Part shown: piece after piece, positions 39,869-50,092 of the stretch
Layout: each line of letters opens with the position of its first letter
Position numbering within the stretch: position 1 is the stretch's first letter
Source: Rodentibacter pneumotropicus DSM 21403
GTDB taxonomy: Bacteria; Pseudomonadota; Gammaproteobacteria; Enterobacterales; Pasteurellaceae
Assembly (NCBI RefSeq): GCF_000379905.1
Contig: NZ_KB904045.1
Span: 1 to 64,000, forward strand
Direction of reading: 5' to 3'
DNA length: 64,000 bases
Made by a program: the position numbers and the translations under genes
Notes under the pieces: model-generated
The model's input: the letters and a program-made list of their open reading frames with translations, nothing else
Database searches by the model: none
Told to the model about the DNA's origin: nothing

Positions 39869-41329
39869 TTACAACAACGGACTAAACAAAAAGAACAAGC
39901 GTTCAATAATGCGGTTATAAAATGGGCGGGAGAGCCATTTTTCTCTGTTTAGACGATCTGAATTGGCAATATAGCTCTCATGTAAAATTGAAACTTCATT
40001 GGCAAAAGTGAGATCCTCTACGGCAAGAGCCAGTTCGAAATTTAAGAAGAAACTGCGTAAATCCATATTCATTGTCCCGACTAAGGCGAGCCTGTTATCA
40101 ATAAGAACGCTTTTCGTGTGGAGTAAACCGGCTTTAAATTCATAGATTTTCACACCGGCAGCAAGGAGATCGTCAAAAAAGATACGGCTTGCCCATCCCA
40201 CCATAAGGGAATCATTTTTCTTTGGCAGAATAATTGAAACCTCTACGCCCCGCAAGGCAGCAATGCGTAGCGCTTCGGCAATACTATGACTTGGCACGAA
40301 ATAAGGGGAGGTGATGACAATGCTTTCTCTGGCGGCATAAATTGCCAAGGCTAAAGTTTGTGGTGCCAGATCATCCGGAAATGCAGGTCCTGTGGCGATA
40401 ACTTGAACGGAGTGCGTGTCATAATCATCAATGGGTACAAGCGGACAATTGGGTAAAAATAACGGTAATTCAACGCCGGTTTCAATTTCCCAATCCCAAG
40501 CGTGCAGACTGTTTAACACAGCAGAAGCCGCGCCGTTTACCCGAACCATAATATCCACCCAATTGCCCACTTTGCTATCTTGTTTAAAAAAGGCAGGATC
40601 CACCATATTCATACTACCGGTGTAGGAAATTTGATTGTCAATGACAATGATTTTTCGATGTTGACGCAAATCAATTCGACTAAAAAACATCCGAAATAGA
40701 TTGACATAAAGGGTTTCGACAATTTCGATCCCCTGTTTGCGTAAATCCCGACATACTTTGCTTTTTAGAAAAGGACGGCTTCCCACTGAATCCAATAAAA
40801 TCCGAATTTCCACGCCACGCTGTTTAGCGTCTGACAAGGCTTGGCTAACTTCTTCTACCATGCCTTTGTTCGACCAAATATAAAACACCATATTTATGGA
40901 ATATTGTGCTTGTTGAATATCTTTGATAATGCTGTGAATAATGCTTTCGGGTTTGTCTAAAATATGCAATTCATTCCCTTTAATACAAGGAATACCGAGG
41001 CGTTGATAATTCAGATCAAAGAGCGGTCGATATTGTAGGTTTTTTGGCACACTGACTAGAGAGGATTGTTGTGATAAATGTGTCAGCCACTCACTGTATT
41101 TAGGATGTAATGTTTTGAATGCGTTGGCACGTTTTGTACCCAATTTTATCTCGCCAAAAACTAAATAGGCAATAACACCGATAACCGGCACTAAATAAAT
41201 AATCATTAACCAAGAAAGGGTAGCGGAAACCGCTTGTTTTTTTACGAGCAAACGCAAGGTAACAGAAATTACCGATATCCAAACTATTATTGGGACGACA
41301 TAAACCAGTATAATATGTTCAAAACTCAT
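39869..41329 (-). CDS. cls: Cardiolipin synthase (ClsA type)
   Basis: A 486-residue membrane enzyme that joins two phosphatidylglycerols into cardiolipin. Two N-terminal membrane helices (about 5-25 and 38-58) precede two phospholipase D-type domains with HKD motifs. The first reads LRQHRKIIVIDN (~225) and the second LLHTKSVLIDN (~400). Length equals E. coli ClsA (486). The divergent pseudouridine synthase starts 18 bases away at 41348, so their promoters overlap the coding regions or each other. Confidence 0.95.
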   Translation of the reverse strand: MSFEHIILVYVVPIIVWISVISVTLRLLVKKQAVSATLSWLMIIYLVPVIGVIAYLVFGEIKLGTKRANAFKTLHPKYSEWLTHLSQQSSLVSVPKNLQYRPLFDLNYQRLGIPCIKGNELHILDKPESIIHSIIKDIQQAQYSINMVFYIWSNKGMVEEVSQALSDAKQRGVEIRILLDSVGSRPFLKSKVCRDLRKQGIEIVETLYVNLFRMFFSRIDLRQHRKIIVIDNQISYTGSMNMVDPAFFKQDSKVGNWVDIMVRVNGAASAVLNSLHAWDWEIETGVELPLFLPNCPLVPIDDYDTHSVQVIATGPAFPDDLAPQTLALAIYAARESIVITSPYFVPSHSIAEALRIAALRGVEVSIILPKKNDSLMVGWASRIFFDDLLAAGVKIYEFKAGLLHTKSVLIDNRLALVGTMNMDLRSFFLNFELALAVEDLTFANEVSILHESYIANSDRLNREKWLSRPFYNRIIERLFFLFSPLL

Positions 41330-41347
41330 GAGATTTTAACTGCACTT

Positions 41348-42085
41348 ATGAAACTAGATATTATTTTACAAGAACCGGATTTTATCATTATTTACAAGCC
41401 TTGTGGCATTAGCGTGCATAAAGACTGCTCAGACGTTGGTCTAACCACGTTGCTTGCCGAACAATTAGGCGTACCGCAAGTTTGGTTGGTACATCGACTG
41501 GATAAAATTACATCAGGGCTATTAATTCTTGCCTTAAATGCAGAAAGTGCGGCTGAATTTTCACGACTTTTTGCCGAGCATAAAATTAAGAAAACCTATC
41601 TCGCATTAAGCCATCAAAAGCCAAAAAAGAAACAAGGTCTGATTATCGGTGATATGAAAAAGGCCCGTAACGGTGCGTGGAAACTTTGCCAAAGCAAAGA
41701 AAATCCGGCGATTACCCGATTCGAAAGCGTCAGCTGCGAACCGAATTTACGCCTGTTTTTCCTCAAACCCCAAACCGGCAAAACCCATCAATTGCGTGTC
41801 GCCATGAAAAGCCTTGGCAGCCCGATTTTAGGTGATGATCTCTATGGCAAAAACACGGCTGAAATTATTCACAAACTCGATCACTCGTTTGTTCACCTCT
41901 CACGAGGACGTTGGCAAAGCCAACGTTCAAAAAATGTTGTTTTTTGTGACCGCACTTATTTGCACGCTGCAAGGTTGGAATTTGAATTCCTCGGTGAGAA
42001 ATTTGATATAAAGGCAATGCCGAAAGAGGGGGAGTGGTGGCAAAGGGCGTCTGTGCAAAATATGATTTTGCAAGGTGAAATGTAA
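41348..42085 (+). CDS. RluA-family pseudouridine synthase (TIGR01621-like)
   Basis: The start is placed at ATG 41348 (MKLDIILQEPDF), giving 245 residues. Earlier in-frame ATGs lie inside the divergent cls gene. The catalytic motif HRLDKITSGLLIL carries the conserved Asp near residue 55. KTYLALSHQK and QTGKTHQLRVAMKSLGSPILGDDLYG are the other RluA signatures. It lacks an S4 domain. It is the short RluA-like class seen in Haemophilus (HI0042-like, from memory). The RNA target is unknown. Confidence 0.88.
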   Translation: MKLDIILQEPDFIIIYKPCGISVHKDCSDVGLTTLLAEQLGVPQVWLVHRLDKITSGLLILALNAESAAEFSRLFAEHKIKKTYLALSHQKPKKKQGLIIGDMKKARNGAWKLCQSKENPAITRFESVSCEPNLRLFFLKPQTGKTHQLRVAMKSLGSPILGDDLYGKNTAEIIHKLDHSFVHLSRGRWQSQRSKNVVFCDRTYLHAARLEFEFLGEKFDIKAMPKEGEWWQRASVQNMILQGEM

Positions 42086-42148
42086 TTGGTAGAATTTGCA
42101 GGTTTTTGCGGCATTATGTCGCAGTTGTACAAATTTTATTTTTTTGTA

Positions 42149-42223
42149 GGGACACACTGCGTGTGTCCGTTATAAAGTTAAATTATTTCAATATGTTAGG
42201 AACGGAAACACGCAGTGTGTCCC
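42149..42223. repeat. Paired palindromic repeat (REP-like)
   Basis: Two 21-base arms (42149-42169 and 42203-42223) are inverted copies of each other with a single mismatch, separated by 33 bases. Each arm is itself a palindrome (GGACACAC-TGC-GTGTGTCC). Such nested palindromes resemble REP/BIME-type elements of intergenic regions. They lie between the pseudouridine synthase and hsdS, at the left border of the restriction island. Confidence 0.75.
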
Positions 42224-42310
42224 GATTCATTGAAATGACGATTTTGTGCATTGGCTGAATAATATTGCACTTTTTAGTGAAAGTGCGGTTAGTTTTATAA
42301 GAGATTTTCA

Positions 42311-43516
42311 ATGACGATAAATTATAAAAAATTCGAGTATGCGGATGTGCAGTTTATTGACGGTGATCGTGGGGTAAATTATCCGAGTAAAGCTGATTTT
42401 ACTAAATCAGGATATTGTTTATTTTTGAACACTGGGAATGTTACCTCCGATGGGTTTGATTTTAGTAATCTAGATTTTATTTCAAAAGAACGTGATGAGC
42501 TTTTAAGAAAAGGCAAAGTTGATGTTTATGATATTGTTTTAACTACGCGTGGAACGGTTGGAAATGCGGCTTATGTTTCAGACAATATCCCATATAAACA
42601 TATTCGTATTAATTCAGGAATGGTTATTGTTAGAGCAGATCAAAATAAAATAGATCCTTATTTTTTGTATTCATTTTTCCGTTCTCCGTTATTTAAAAAA
42701 CAATGTCTTAGTAATGGTTCTGGTTCAGCTCAGCCACAGTTACCTATTTCGGCATTGAAAAATATTGTTTTTCCTGATTTCAATTTAGTAACCCAACAAA
42801 AAATCGCCAATATTCTCTCAACTCTCGATCGAAAAATCGCCCTGAACCAACAAATCAACCAAAAGCTCGAAGCGATGGCGAAGCAGCTTTATGATTATTG
42901 GTTTGTGCAATTTGATTTCCCTGATGAAAATGGCAAGCCTTATAAATCTTCAGGCGGTGAGATGGTTTGGTGTGAGGTGTGGAAAAGGGATGTGCCGAAA
43001 GGCTGGCGGACAGCCAATCTAGCTGAATTAATTGAGCTGAAAACAGGGAAGGAAGACGCTAATTTTTCCTCTGAAAATGGACAATACCCATTTTTCACTT
43101 GTAGTGAACAAGTTTCAAAATGTGCTCAATATGCTTTTGATGAAAGAACAATATTGCTTGCAGGTAACGGTTCATTTTCTGTGAAAAAGTTTCAAGGAAA
43201 ATTTAACGCTTATCAGCGAACTTATTTAATAACTCCCTTTGATGAAAAATTATATATGCCAATCTATTTTGTAGTAAAAGATAGCATTAGGAACTTTATT
43301 TCAGGTTCTAGAGGATCGATTATTAAATTTATTACAAAAGGTGACATTGAGAATCTTAAGATCACGATTCCTTTAAATGGAAATTTAGGGTTTGCAAAAA
43401 TATTGTTAGTATTTTTTGAAAAACAACAACTGCTTGATAGTGAAACCCAAAAACTCACTCAACTCCGTGATGTTCTTCTCCCAATGCTAATGAATGGGCA
43501 AATTTTCGTGGAATAA
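42311..43516 (+). CDS. hsdS: Type I restriction-modification specificity subunit HsdS
   Basis: A 401-residue specificity subunit with the usual two target-recognition domains. The first is at about 1-160, ending in the conserved helix region QQKIANILSTLDRKIALNQQINQKLEAMAKQLYDYWF (~163-200). The second is at about 230-370 and ends FEKQQLLDSETQKLTQLRDVLLPML. It directs HsdM and HsdR to a split DNA sequence; the sequence cannot be predicted. It is the first gene of the cluster, 12 bases before hsdR, an unusual order. Both recognition domains look intact. Confidence 0.92.
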   Translation: MTINYKKFEYADVQFIDGDRGVNYPSKADFTKSGYCLFLNTGNVTSDGFDFSNLDFISKERDELLRKGKVDVYDIVLTTRGTVGNAAYVSDNIPYKHIRINSGMVIVRADQNKIDPYFLYSFFRSPLFKKQCLSNGSGSAQPQLPISALKNIVFPDFNLVTQQKIANILSTLDRKIALNQQINQKLEAMAKQLYDYWFVQFDFPDENGKPYKSSGGEMVWCEVWKRDVPKGWRTANLAELIELKTGKEDANFSSENGQYPFFTCSEQVSKCAQYAFDERTILLAGNGSFSVKKFQGKFNAYQRTYLITPFDEKLYMPIYFVVKDSIRNFISGSRGSIIKFITKGDIENLKITIPLNGNLGFAKILLVFFEKQQLLDSETQKLTQLRDVLLPMLMNGQIFVE

Positions 43517-43528
43517 AAAGGATATTTT

Positions 43529-46500
43529 ATGGCGTCTAATTTTAATGAAAAAACGCGTGTTCAAGTACCGGCGGTGGTGCATTTATGCCGTTTAGGGTAT
43601 CAATTTCTTTCCCTAAAACAGGCGAACTGGGACATTGCAACCAATATCTTCACTGATATTTTTAAACAAGCCGTGGCAAAAATTAACCCGAATTCCACCG
43701 CACTTGAGATTGAGCAAGAATTAAGGGATTTGAGCATTTCCCTTAAAAATGAAGATTTGGGCAAAGCCTTTTATCAACGCTTGGTGCAAACCGGCGGTGT
43801 GCGCTTGATTGATTTTGACAATATTGAGAATAACCAATTTCATGTAGTGCAAGAACTCACCTGTGGCGATAAAGAAGGAGACAATTTCCGCCCGGATATC
43901 ACTTTGCTGATCAATGGTTTACCGTTGGTGTTTTTAGAAGTGAAGCGCCCGAATAATCCAAAAGGCTTAATTGCAGAAGCGGAGAGAATGGAATATCGTT
44001 GCCAAAAGGCGGCTTTCCGACCTTATCTTAATGCCACACAGTTGATGATTTTTTCTAATAATCAGGAATATCTTGAATTTGATCCTTATAAAACTCAAGG
44101 GGCGTTTTATGCCACGTTAGGCAGAAAAGGCGTGCAATTTAATTATTTCCGTGACGAAAATGAAATTTTGAACGAACAAGCCCTCGAACGCAATAAATCC
44201 TTAATAGAAATTCCAGAAGCAGAATTAAATCGGATTTTATTAGATTTTAATGCTCCGACTTTAAAAAACGATGCGCAATTCAACACGAATCTCAATTTCA
44301 ATACGCCAACTCATCGCATTTGTACGGCATTATTAAGCAAAGATCGCTTGTTGTTTTTGCTGAAATATGGCTTGGTTTATGTGGATGAAACAACCGGTTT
44401 AGAAAAACATGTAATGCGCTATCCGCAACTTTTCGCCGCAAAAGCGATTATGCGTTATTTAAATGCAGGTAAACAAAAAGGCATTATTTGGCATACTCAA
44501 GGCAGTGGCAAAACCGCCTTGGCTTATTATTGCACCCATGTGTTGAGGGATTTTTATAAAACTAAACAGGTGATCCCCAAATTTTATTTTATTGTGGATC
44601 GCATTGATTTGCTGGAACAAGCGAAACGGGAATTTGTAAGCCGTGATTTACAAGTCAATACGGTAAATAGCCGTGAGGAATTTGCCAAAGCCATGAAAGA
44701 AAATGCCGCTTTAAGCGGTGTGGATGGCAAAGCTGAAATTACCGTAGTAAACATTCAAAAATTCCAGAATGTGGATGTATCAGACATCACCAAAGATTAT
44801 GACATTAACGTGCAGCGCATTTTTTTCATTGATGAAGCGCATCGTAGTTTTGGTAATAAAGTGATGGAAGTCAGCCGTTTTCTTACTAGTTTAATTAATG
44901 CTGATCCTTGTGCCGTGCATATCGGTTTAACCGGTACGCCGTTATTAGGTGGGGCGAAAAATCGCATTGGTTCAACAGCAATCTTTGGGGATTACATTCA
45001 CAAATATTATTACAATCAATCCATTTCCGATGGTTATACTTTGCGACTGATTAGGGAAGAGATTGAAAGTAATTACAAAGCAGAATTAAGCAAGGTGCTT
45101 GAAGAATTAAAAATTCAGAAAGGTAGCTTCAAAGGGCGTTCAGTTACTTGCCGTCGTCGTTTTGTGGAACCTATGCTGGATTATATTGTGCAGGATTTTG
45201 AGAAATTCAGAAAACAGAAAAATGATCCTTCATTAGGGGCTATGGTGATTTGTGACAGCAGCGATCAGGCCCGTATGATGAGTTTTGTATTTAACGAAAA
45301 ATACGCCGAACATAAACAAGATTTGTCTGCTTATCGGGAAAAACTCGCTGAAAATGATCCGCACTTTGAGGGCGATTGGCGACAAACAGCAGACCCAAGG
45401 TCTTCGTACGCACCCTCACACGAAAGAACAGTAAAATCAGCAGCGTTGATTTTATCGGATGAAGGCAATAAACAATACCGTAAAGATTTGGTGGAAGATT
45501 ATAAAGCCGCCAAGATTGATATGCTTTTTGTTTATAATATGTTGCTCACCGGATTTGATGCTAAACGTTTGAAAAAACTTTATTTAGGACGAGTGGTGAA
45601 AGAGCATAATTTATTGCAAGCTCTCACTCGTGTGAATCGCACTTATAAAGATTATGAGTTTGGCTATGTTGTGGATTTTGCAGATATTCAGTCAGAATTT
45701 GATAAAACCAATGCAGCTTATCAAGCCGAATTGCAAATGGAACTGGGTGATGAAGCGGAGCATTATTCGCAATTGTTTAAATCACAAGAAGAAATTGATG
45801 CCGATATTAAATCTATTAACAATGTGCTATCTGTTTTCACTACTGAGAATGCTGAAATTTTCCGCCAAGAAATTGATGATATTGATGAAAAGCCTAAACT
45901 GTTGGAATTAAAACGGACGTTAGAGCTGGCAAAAAACCTTTATAATCAACTTGCCATTTCAGATAAATCGCAATTAGGCAGGCTTCAGTTTGCGCAATTG
46001 AATTTGCTTTATCGACAAGTAATGGACAGATTAGGTGCGATAAATTTAATGGAGCGAATGGACGATGGCGATATGCAGGGCGTGCTGAAGGAAGCTTTAG
46101 AAAATATTTATTTCACCTTCCATAAAAAGGGCGAAGCGGAATTGAGATTAGCGGATAGCTTGCAAACTCAAATGCGTAAAACCCGTGAAGAAATGGCACA
46201 GAATATTGATCCAAAAGATCCGGAATATGTCTTGTTGTTGGATGAATTAAAGCGTTTGTTTGAGAGCCGCAATGTAAAATCGGTAAGCCAAGCAGAAATG
46301 CAGGAGCACATTCATATTTTGAAAGAAATTGAGACTAAGGTGCGACGAATGAACGCTGAAAATGCCCGCCTAGCTTCTAAATTTGAAGGCGATGCCAAGT
46401 TTGTTCGAGTATTTAAACAGGGCATTAAAGATTTTGGCTTAAAAGCAAGTCAGTCAGATTTTGTGAATGGTTTGAAGCAAATTAAATTTAGTAATGATCA

Positions 46501-46672
46501 ATTTGTATTGAATCAAGGGCAATCAATTCAAACAGCACAGACCTATTTTGAAAAAGAAAGTTTGAGACAGCTTGTTAAGCTTACCGATGAATATCATCTA
46601 CCATTAGACGTACAAGCGATTAAGAGATTGAATAAATTGATTGTTGATGAATATGTCAGCGCTAATTATTAA
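43529..46672 (+). CDS. hsdR: Type I restriction endonuclease subunit HsdR
   Basis: A 1047-residue motor and nuclease subunit. The N-terminal PD-(D/E)xK nuclease shows FRPDITLLINGLPLVFLEVKRPN (~130-155). The helicase has Walker A IWHTQGSGKTALAYY (~313), DEAH box FFIDEAHRSFG (~432) and motif III GLTGTPLL (~465). Motif VI-like QALTRVNRTYKDYEFGYVVDF is near residue 700. A long C-terminal helical region would bind HsdM/HsdS. It cuts unmodified DNA after ATP-driven translocation. No frame disruption is visible. An uptake signal lies near 43700. Confidence 0.94.
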   Translation: MASNFNEKTRVQVPAVVHLCRLGYQFLSLKQANWDIATNIFTDIFKQAVAKINPNSTALEIEQELRDLSISLKNEDLGKAFYQRLVQTGGVRLIDFDNIENNQFHVVQELTCGDKEGDNFRPDITLLINGLPLVFLEVKRPNNPKGLIAEAERMEYRCQKAAFRPYLNATQLMIFSNNQEYLEFDPYKTQGAFYATLGRKGVQFNYFRDENEILNEQALERNKSLIEIPEAELNRILLDFNAPTLKNDAQFNTNLNFNTPTHRICTALLSKDRLLFLLKYGLVYVDETTGLEKHVMRYPQLFAAKAIMRYLNAGKQKGIIWHTQGSGKTALAYYCTHVLRDFYKTKQVIPKFYFIVDRIDLLEQAKREFVSRDLQVNTVNSREEFAKAMKENAALSGVDGKAEITVVNIQKFQNVDVSDITKDYDINVQRIFFIDEAHRSFGNKVMEVSRFLTSLINADPCAVHIGLTGTPLLGGAKNRIGSTAIFGDYIHKYYYNQSISDGYTLRLIREEIESNYKAELSKVLEELKIQKGSFKGRSVTCRRRFVEPMLDYIVQDFEKFRKQKNDPSLGAMVICDSSDQARMMSFVFNEKYAEHKQDLSAYREKLAENDPHFEGDWRQTADPRSSYAPSHERTVKSAALILSDEGNKQYRKDLVEDYKAAKIDMLFVYNMLLTGFDAKRLKKLYLGRVVKEHNLLQALTRVNRTYKDYEFGYVVDFADIQSEFDKTNAAYQAELQMELGDEAEHYSQLFKSQEEIDADIKSINNVLSVFTTENAEIFRQEIDDIDEKPKLLELKRTLELAKNLYNQLAISDKSQLGRLQFAQLNLLYRQVMDRLGAINLMERMDDGDMQGVLKEALENIYFTFHKKGEAELRLADSLQTQMRKTREEMAQNIDPKDPEYVLLLDELKRLFESRNVKSVSQAEMQEHIHILKEIETKVRRMNAENARLASKFEGDAKFVRVFKQGIKDFGLKASQSDFVNGLKQIKFSNDQFVLNQGQSIQTAQTYFEKESLRQLVKLTDEYHLPLDVQAIKRLNKLIVDEYVSANY

Positions 46673-46684
46673 CTGAGAAACAAA

Positions 46685-48319
46685 ATGACAGAACAAGATT
46701 TTCAACTTAAAACAAAAGAACTTATTGATAGCCTAAAAGCCATTTGTGCGAACTATGGATTAGGTAATGATGGCAATGAATTTAAAATTATTACACAAGT
46801 TTTCTTGTATAAATTTTTAAATGACAAGTTTGCATTTGAAATTAAAAAGCGATATCCGGAATTGGCAGAAGCTGAAAACTGGGAGAGGGTTTTAACTGAA
46901 AAAAGTGCTGATTATTTTGAATTTCTGACAATGGGTTTAAATGCTAATACCGCCATTTTGAAACCATCACAGTTTATCAGCACATTATTTGGTCAATCCA
47001 CTCAGGATGATTTTGCTACGATTTTTGATAAAACTTTAATTGATATTGCAATAGAAAATGAATCGATCTTCTCAGTAAAAACGGAAGGAGGGGCAAAAAT
47101 TAATTTGTTTGAGCGTTTAAGCCAATATATTGCCGATCCTTCTAAACGCGATGCATTTTGTCGCGCTATTATTAATAAGCTGGTGGAATTTAGTTTTGAG
47201 CATATCTTTAATCAAAAATTTGATTTTTATGCCACGATTTTTGAATATCTCATTAAGGATTACAACACCAACTCAGGTGGTAAATATGCGGAGTATTATA
47301 CGCCGCATTCCGTAGCGCGTATTATGGCGGCAATTTTAGTACCGGAAGCTGAACGTGGAAAAATTCAAAACGTGACCTGTTATGATCCTTCTGCGGGTTC
47401 AGGTACGCTATTAATGAATATAGCCCATGCCATCGGAGAAGATAAATGTACGATTTTTACGCAAGATATTTCGCAAAAATCCTCTAATCTTTTACGTTTA
47501 AATTTAATCTTAAATAACTTAGTGGCAAGTATTCCAAATGTGGTGCAAGGTAATACCATGACACATCCTTATCATAAAGAAGATGAGAGATTGCGTCGAT
47601 TTGGGTATATTGTATCCAATCCACCCTTTAAACTTGATTTTAGTGAAGATCGCGAAGAGCTTAGTGCTTCAGCTCACAAACCTCGCTTTTTTGCTGGGGT
47701 GCCGAATGTGCCTAAAACAAAAAAAGAAAGTATGGCGATTTACCAGCTTTTTTTGCAGCATATTATTTATTCATTAAAAGAGAATGGAAAAGCCGCTATC
47801 GTTTTGCCAACAGGTTTTATCACTGCACAATCTGGAATTGATCGAAAAATTCGTGAGCATTTGGTAGAAAATAAAATGTTAGCGGGAGTAATTTCTATGC
47901 CCTCTAATATTTTTGCTACTACTGGGACGAATGTATCGATTCTATTTTTAGATTGTGCAAATAAAGAGAATGTAGTATTGATTGATGCAAGCAACCTAGG
48001 TGAGAAAATTAAAGAAGGCAAAAATCAGAAAACAGTATTATCCAAAGAGGAAGAGCAACGTATTGTGGATGTATTTAACCAGAAAAAAGCGGAAGAAGAT
48101 TTTTCTGTAGTTGTATCTTATGACGACATTATCGCCAAAAATTATAGTTTTTCAGCCGGTCAGTATTTTGATGTGAAAATTGATTATGTAGATATTTCTG
48201 TTGAGGAATTTGAAAAACGTATGACAGAATTTAATGCAGATTTGACCGCACTTTTTGATGAGGGTAAAAATCTAGAAAGACAAATTCAGCAACAATTAAA
48301 GACCTTGAGATTTAACTAA
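46685..48319 (+). CDS. hsdM: Type I DNA adenine methyltransferase subunit HsdM
   Basis: A 544-residue N6-adenine methyltransferase. The HsdM N-terminal helical domain is at about 1-130. [12 protein letters not shown] leads into the SAM-binding motif [15 protein letters not shown] (~235-250), followed by catalytic motif IV SNPPF (~315). It methylates the HsdS target and is needed for both protection and cleavage. It is last in the operon (12 bases after hsdR), which would make the methylase the most distal product. The tail carries an uptake signal at about 48243. Confidence 0.95.
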   Translation: MTEQDFQLKTKELIDSLKAICANYGLGNDGNEFKIITQVFLYKFLNDKFAFEIKKRYPELAEAENWERVLTEKSADYFEFLTMGLNANTAILKPSQFISTLFGQSTQDDFATIFDKTLIDIAIENESIFSVKTEGGAKINLFERLSQYIADPSKRDAFCRAIINKLVEFSFEHIFNQKFDFYATIFEYLIKDYNTNSGGKYAEYYTPHSVARIMAAILVPEAERGKIQNVTCYDPSAGSGTLLMNIAHAIGEDKCTIFTQDISQKSSNLLRLNLILNNLVASIPNVVQGNTMTHPYHKEDERLRRFGYIVSNPPFKLDFSEDREELSASAHKPRFFAGVPNVPKTKKESMAIYQLFLQHIIYSLKENGKAAIVLPTGFITAQSGIDRKIREHLVENKMLAGVISMPSNIFATTGTNVSILFLDCANKENVVLIDASNLGEKIKEGKNQKTVLSKEEEQRIVDVFNQKKAEEDFSVVVSYDDIIAKNYSFSAGQYFDVKIDYVDISVEEFEKRMTEFNADLTALFDEGKNLERQIQQQLKTLRFN

Positions 48320-48393
48320 CTAAGGGCGAATTTGGCGAGATACTGTATAATACACTGCGTTTTTTCCCCTCTTTTTTACAAACAGGAACTTCA

Positions 48394-49197
48394 ATGAAAT
48401 TTATTTCTTTTAATATTAATGGCTTGCGTGCTCGTCCCCATCAGTTAGAGACAGTGATTGAAAAATACCAACCGGATGTGATTGGTTTACAGGAAATTAA
48501 AGTAGCGGATGAGGCTTTTCCTTATGAAATTACGGAAAATTTAGGCTATCACGTGTTTCATCACGGGCAAAAAGGACATTACGGCGTGGCGTTATTGACC
48601 AAGCAAGAACCGAAAGCCGTTCGCCGTGGTTTTCCAACAGATGATGAGGACGCTCAGAAACGCATTATTATGGCGGATTTGGAAACGGATTTTGGTTTGC
48701 TGACGGTAATTAATGGCTATTTCCCACAAGGCGAAAGCCGTAGCCACGAAACAAAATTTCCGGCAAAAGAAAAATTTTATGCAGATTTACAGCGTTATTT
48801 AGAGCAAGACCATGATAAAGCCAACCCGGTTTTAATTATGGGGGATATGAATATCAGCCCGAATGATTTGGATATTGGTATTGGGGAAGAAAGTCGCAAG
48901 CGTTGGTTGCGTACCGGAAAATGCTCGTTCTTACCTGAAGAGCGTGAATGGTATCAGCGTTTATATGATTATGGCTTGGAAGACAGTTTCCGCAGATTAA
49001 ACCCAACCACAAATGACAAATTCTCGTGGTTTGATTACCGTTCAAAAGGCTTTGATGATAATCGTGGGTTGCGCATTGATCATATTTTGGTGAATCAAGT
49101 ATTAGCAGAGCGCTGTGTTGATGCCGGCATTGCTTTGGATATTCGGGCAATGGAAAAGCCTTCTGATCACGCACCGATTTGGGCGGAATTTAAATAG
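48394..49197 (+). CDS. xthA: Exonuclease III
   Basis: A 267-residue EEP-fold 3'-5' exonuclease and AP endonuclease of base-excision repair. [18 protein letters not shown] is the N-terminus with the metal-binding Asn. GLQEIKVAD carries the catalytic Glu34, [14 protein letters not shown] the Asp/Asn pair, and [12 protein letters not shown] the final Asp-His. Length matches E. coli (268). A TATAAT at 48346-48351 lies about 43 bases upstream, so it has its own promoter after hsdM. Confidence 0.96.
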   Translation: MKFISFNINGLRARPHQLETVIEKYQPDVIGLQEIKVADEAFPYEITENLGYHVFHHGQKGHYGVALLTKQEPKAVRRGFPTDDEDAQKRIIMADLETDFGLLTVINGYFPQGESRSHETKFPAKEKFYADLQRYLEQDHDKANPVLIMGDMNISPNDLDIGIGEESRKRWLRTGKCSFLPEEREWYQRLYDYGLEDSFRRLNPTTNDKFSWFDYRSKGFDDNRGLRIDHILVNQVLAERCVDAGIALDIRAMEKPSDHAPIWAEFK

Positions 49198-49206
49198 GAC
49201 GAAAAC

Positions 49207-49980
49207 ATGGATATGGCAAATTGGCAGAATTATCGTTCCAGCGTGAATGGTATGCCTGCTGTGTTTACTGCAAATATTGAAAACCTCGATAAATTTCATG
49301 GTAAGAATTGCAATAAAATTGTGCAATTCGCCATTAATTATGACAGTGATGAGAGCGGGCTTCCGTCAGAAGAGGAGTATGATAAGCTCATTAATCATAT
49401 CTTCAAAACTTTGGCACAATTGACCGCACTTCCGAATGTATTTTTTGCCGGACATTTTATCAGTAACGGGCAGGCTAAAATGCATTTTTATTGTGAGCAT
49501 TCGGAAATCTTACTTGAAACCTTATCACAAATTGATTTTGTGGAAGAGGTGAGTGTTCAAGATGATCCGAATTGGGATATTTATTTTGACTTTTTACTCG
49601 CCTCTCCCCTTGAGATCAAAATGAATGCCACTGAAGAACTACTAGGTTTATTGCAAAGTAAAGGACGTGATTTAAGTGATACTTATTTAGTGGAACATAG
49701 TTTTCACTTTGATGAGGAACAAAAGATGTTTCCTTTTATGGATGAATTGAGTCTGGGCGATCATTCCTTTGCGACATTGCAATATTCTGCACAACCTATT
49801 CAGTTTAACGAGGATGATGAGCCTTATTATCTCGTGAAACTTGAGCAAGAACTCTCCCTTGATAATGGCGAAATTTTTGAACAAGTGGAAAAATTTGAAA
49901 AGTTAGCCCAACAATTTATGGGCGACTATATTGGTTGGGAATGCGATAGTTTGATGGATGATAGTAAACAGTTGAATTAA
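49207..49980 (+). CDS. TIGR01619-type protein (DUF695 plus RraB-like domain)
   Basis: A 257-residue acidic cytoplasmic protein. The N-terminal half (about 1-130) looks like DUF695. The C-terminal half (about 135-250) looks like an RraB-type ferredoxin-like domain: [23 protein letters not shown] is the typical RraB start, and [21 protein letters not shown] the end. RraB inhibits RNase E in enterobacteria; whether this fused form does so is unknown. It follows xthA by 9 bases and is probably co-transcribed, as in H. influenzae. Confidence 0.78.
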   Translation: MDMANWQNYRSSVNGMPAVFTANIENLDKFHGKNCNKIVQFAINYDSDESGLPSEEEYDKLINHIFKTLAQLTALPNVFFAGHFISNGQAKMHFYCEHSEILLETLSQIDFVEEVSVQDDPNWDIYFDFLLASPLEIKMNATEELLGLLQSKGRDLSDTYLVEHSFHFDEEQKMFPFMDELSLGDHSFATLQYSAQPIQFNEDDEPYYLVKLEQELSLDNGEIFEQVEKFEKLAQQFMGDYIGWECDSLMDDSKQLN

Positions 49981-49995
49981 CCTACGCATCTGATC

Positions 49996-50083
49996 TCCCC
50001 CTCCCGTAAACGGGAGTGAGAGGGGCACTATTTTTTAGTTTTCCTCTCTAACGGGAATTGCCCTCCCACAAGCGGGTGAGAGG
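49996..50083. repeat. Two CCCTC/GGGAG hairpins between convergent genes
   Basis: The first hairpin (49996-50025) is built on CTCCCGTAAACGGGAG with outer CCCCT/AGGGG pairing, followed by a six-T run at 50031, so it can end the upstream gene. A second copy-like hairpin lies at 50043-50083 with CCTCTC/GAGAGG ends. Both use the same CCCTC-cGGG vocabulary and look like related intergenic repeats. Confidence 0.55.
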
Positions 50084-50092
50084 ATTAAAATT

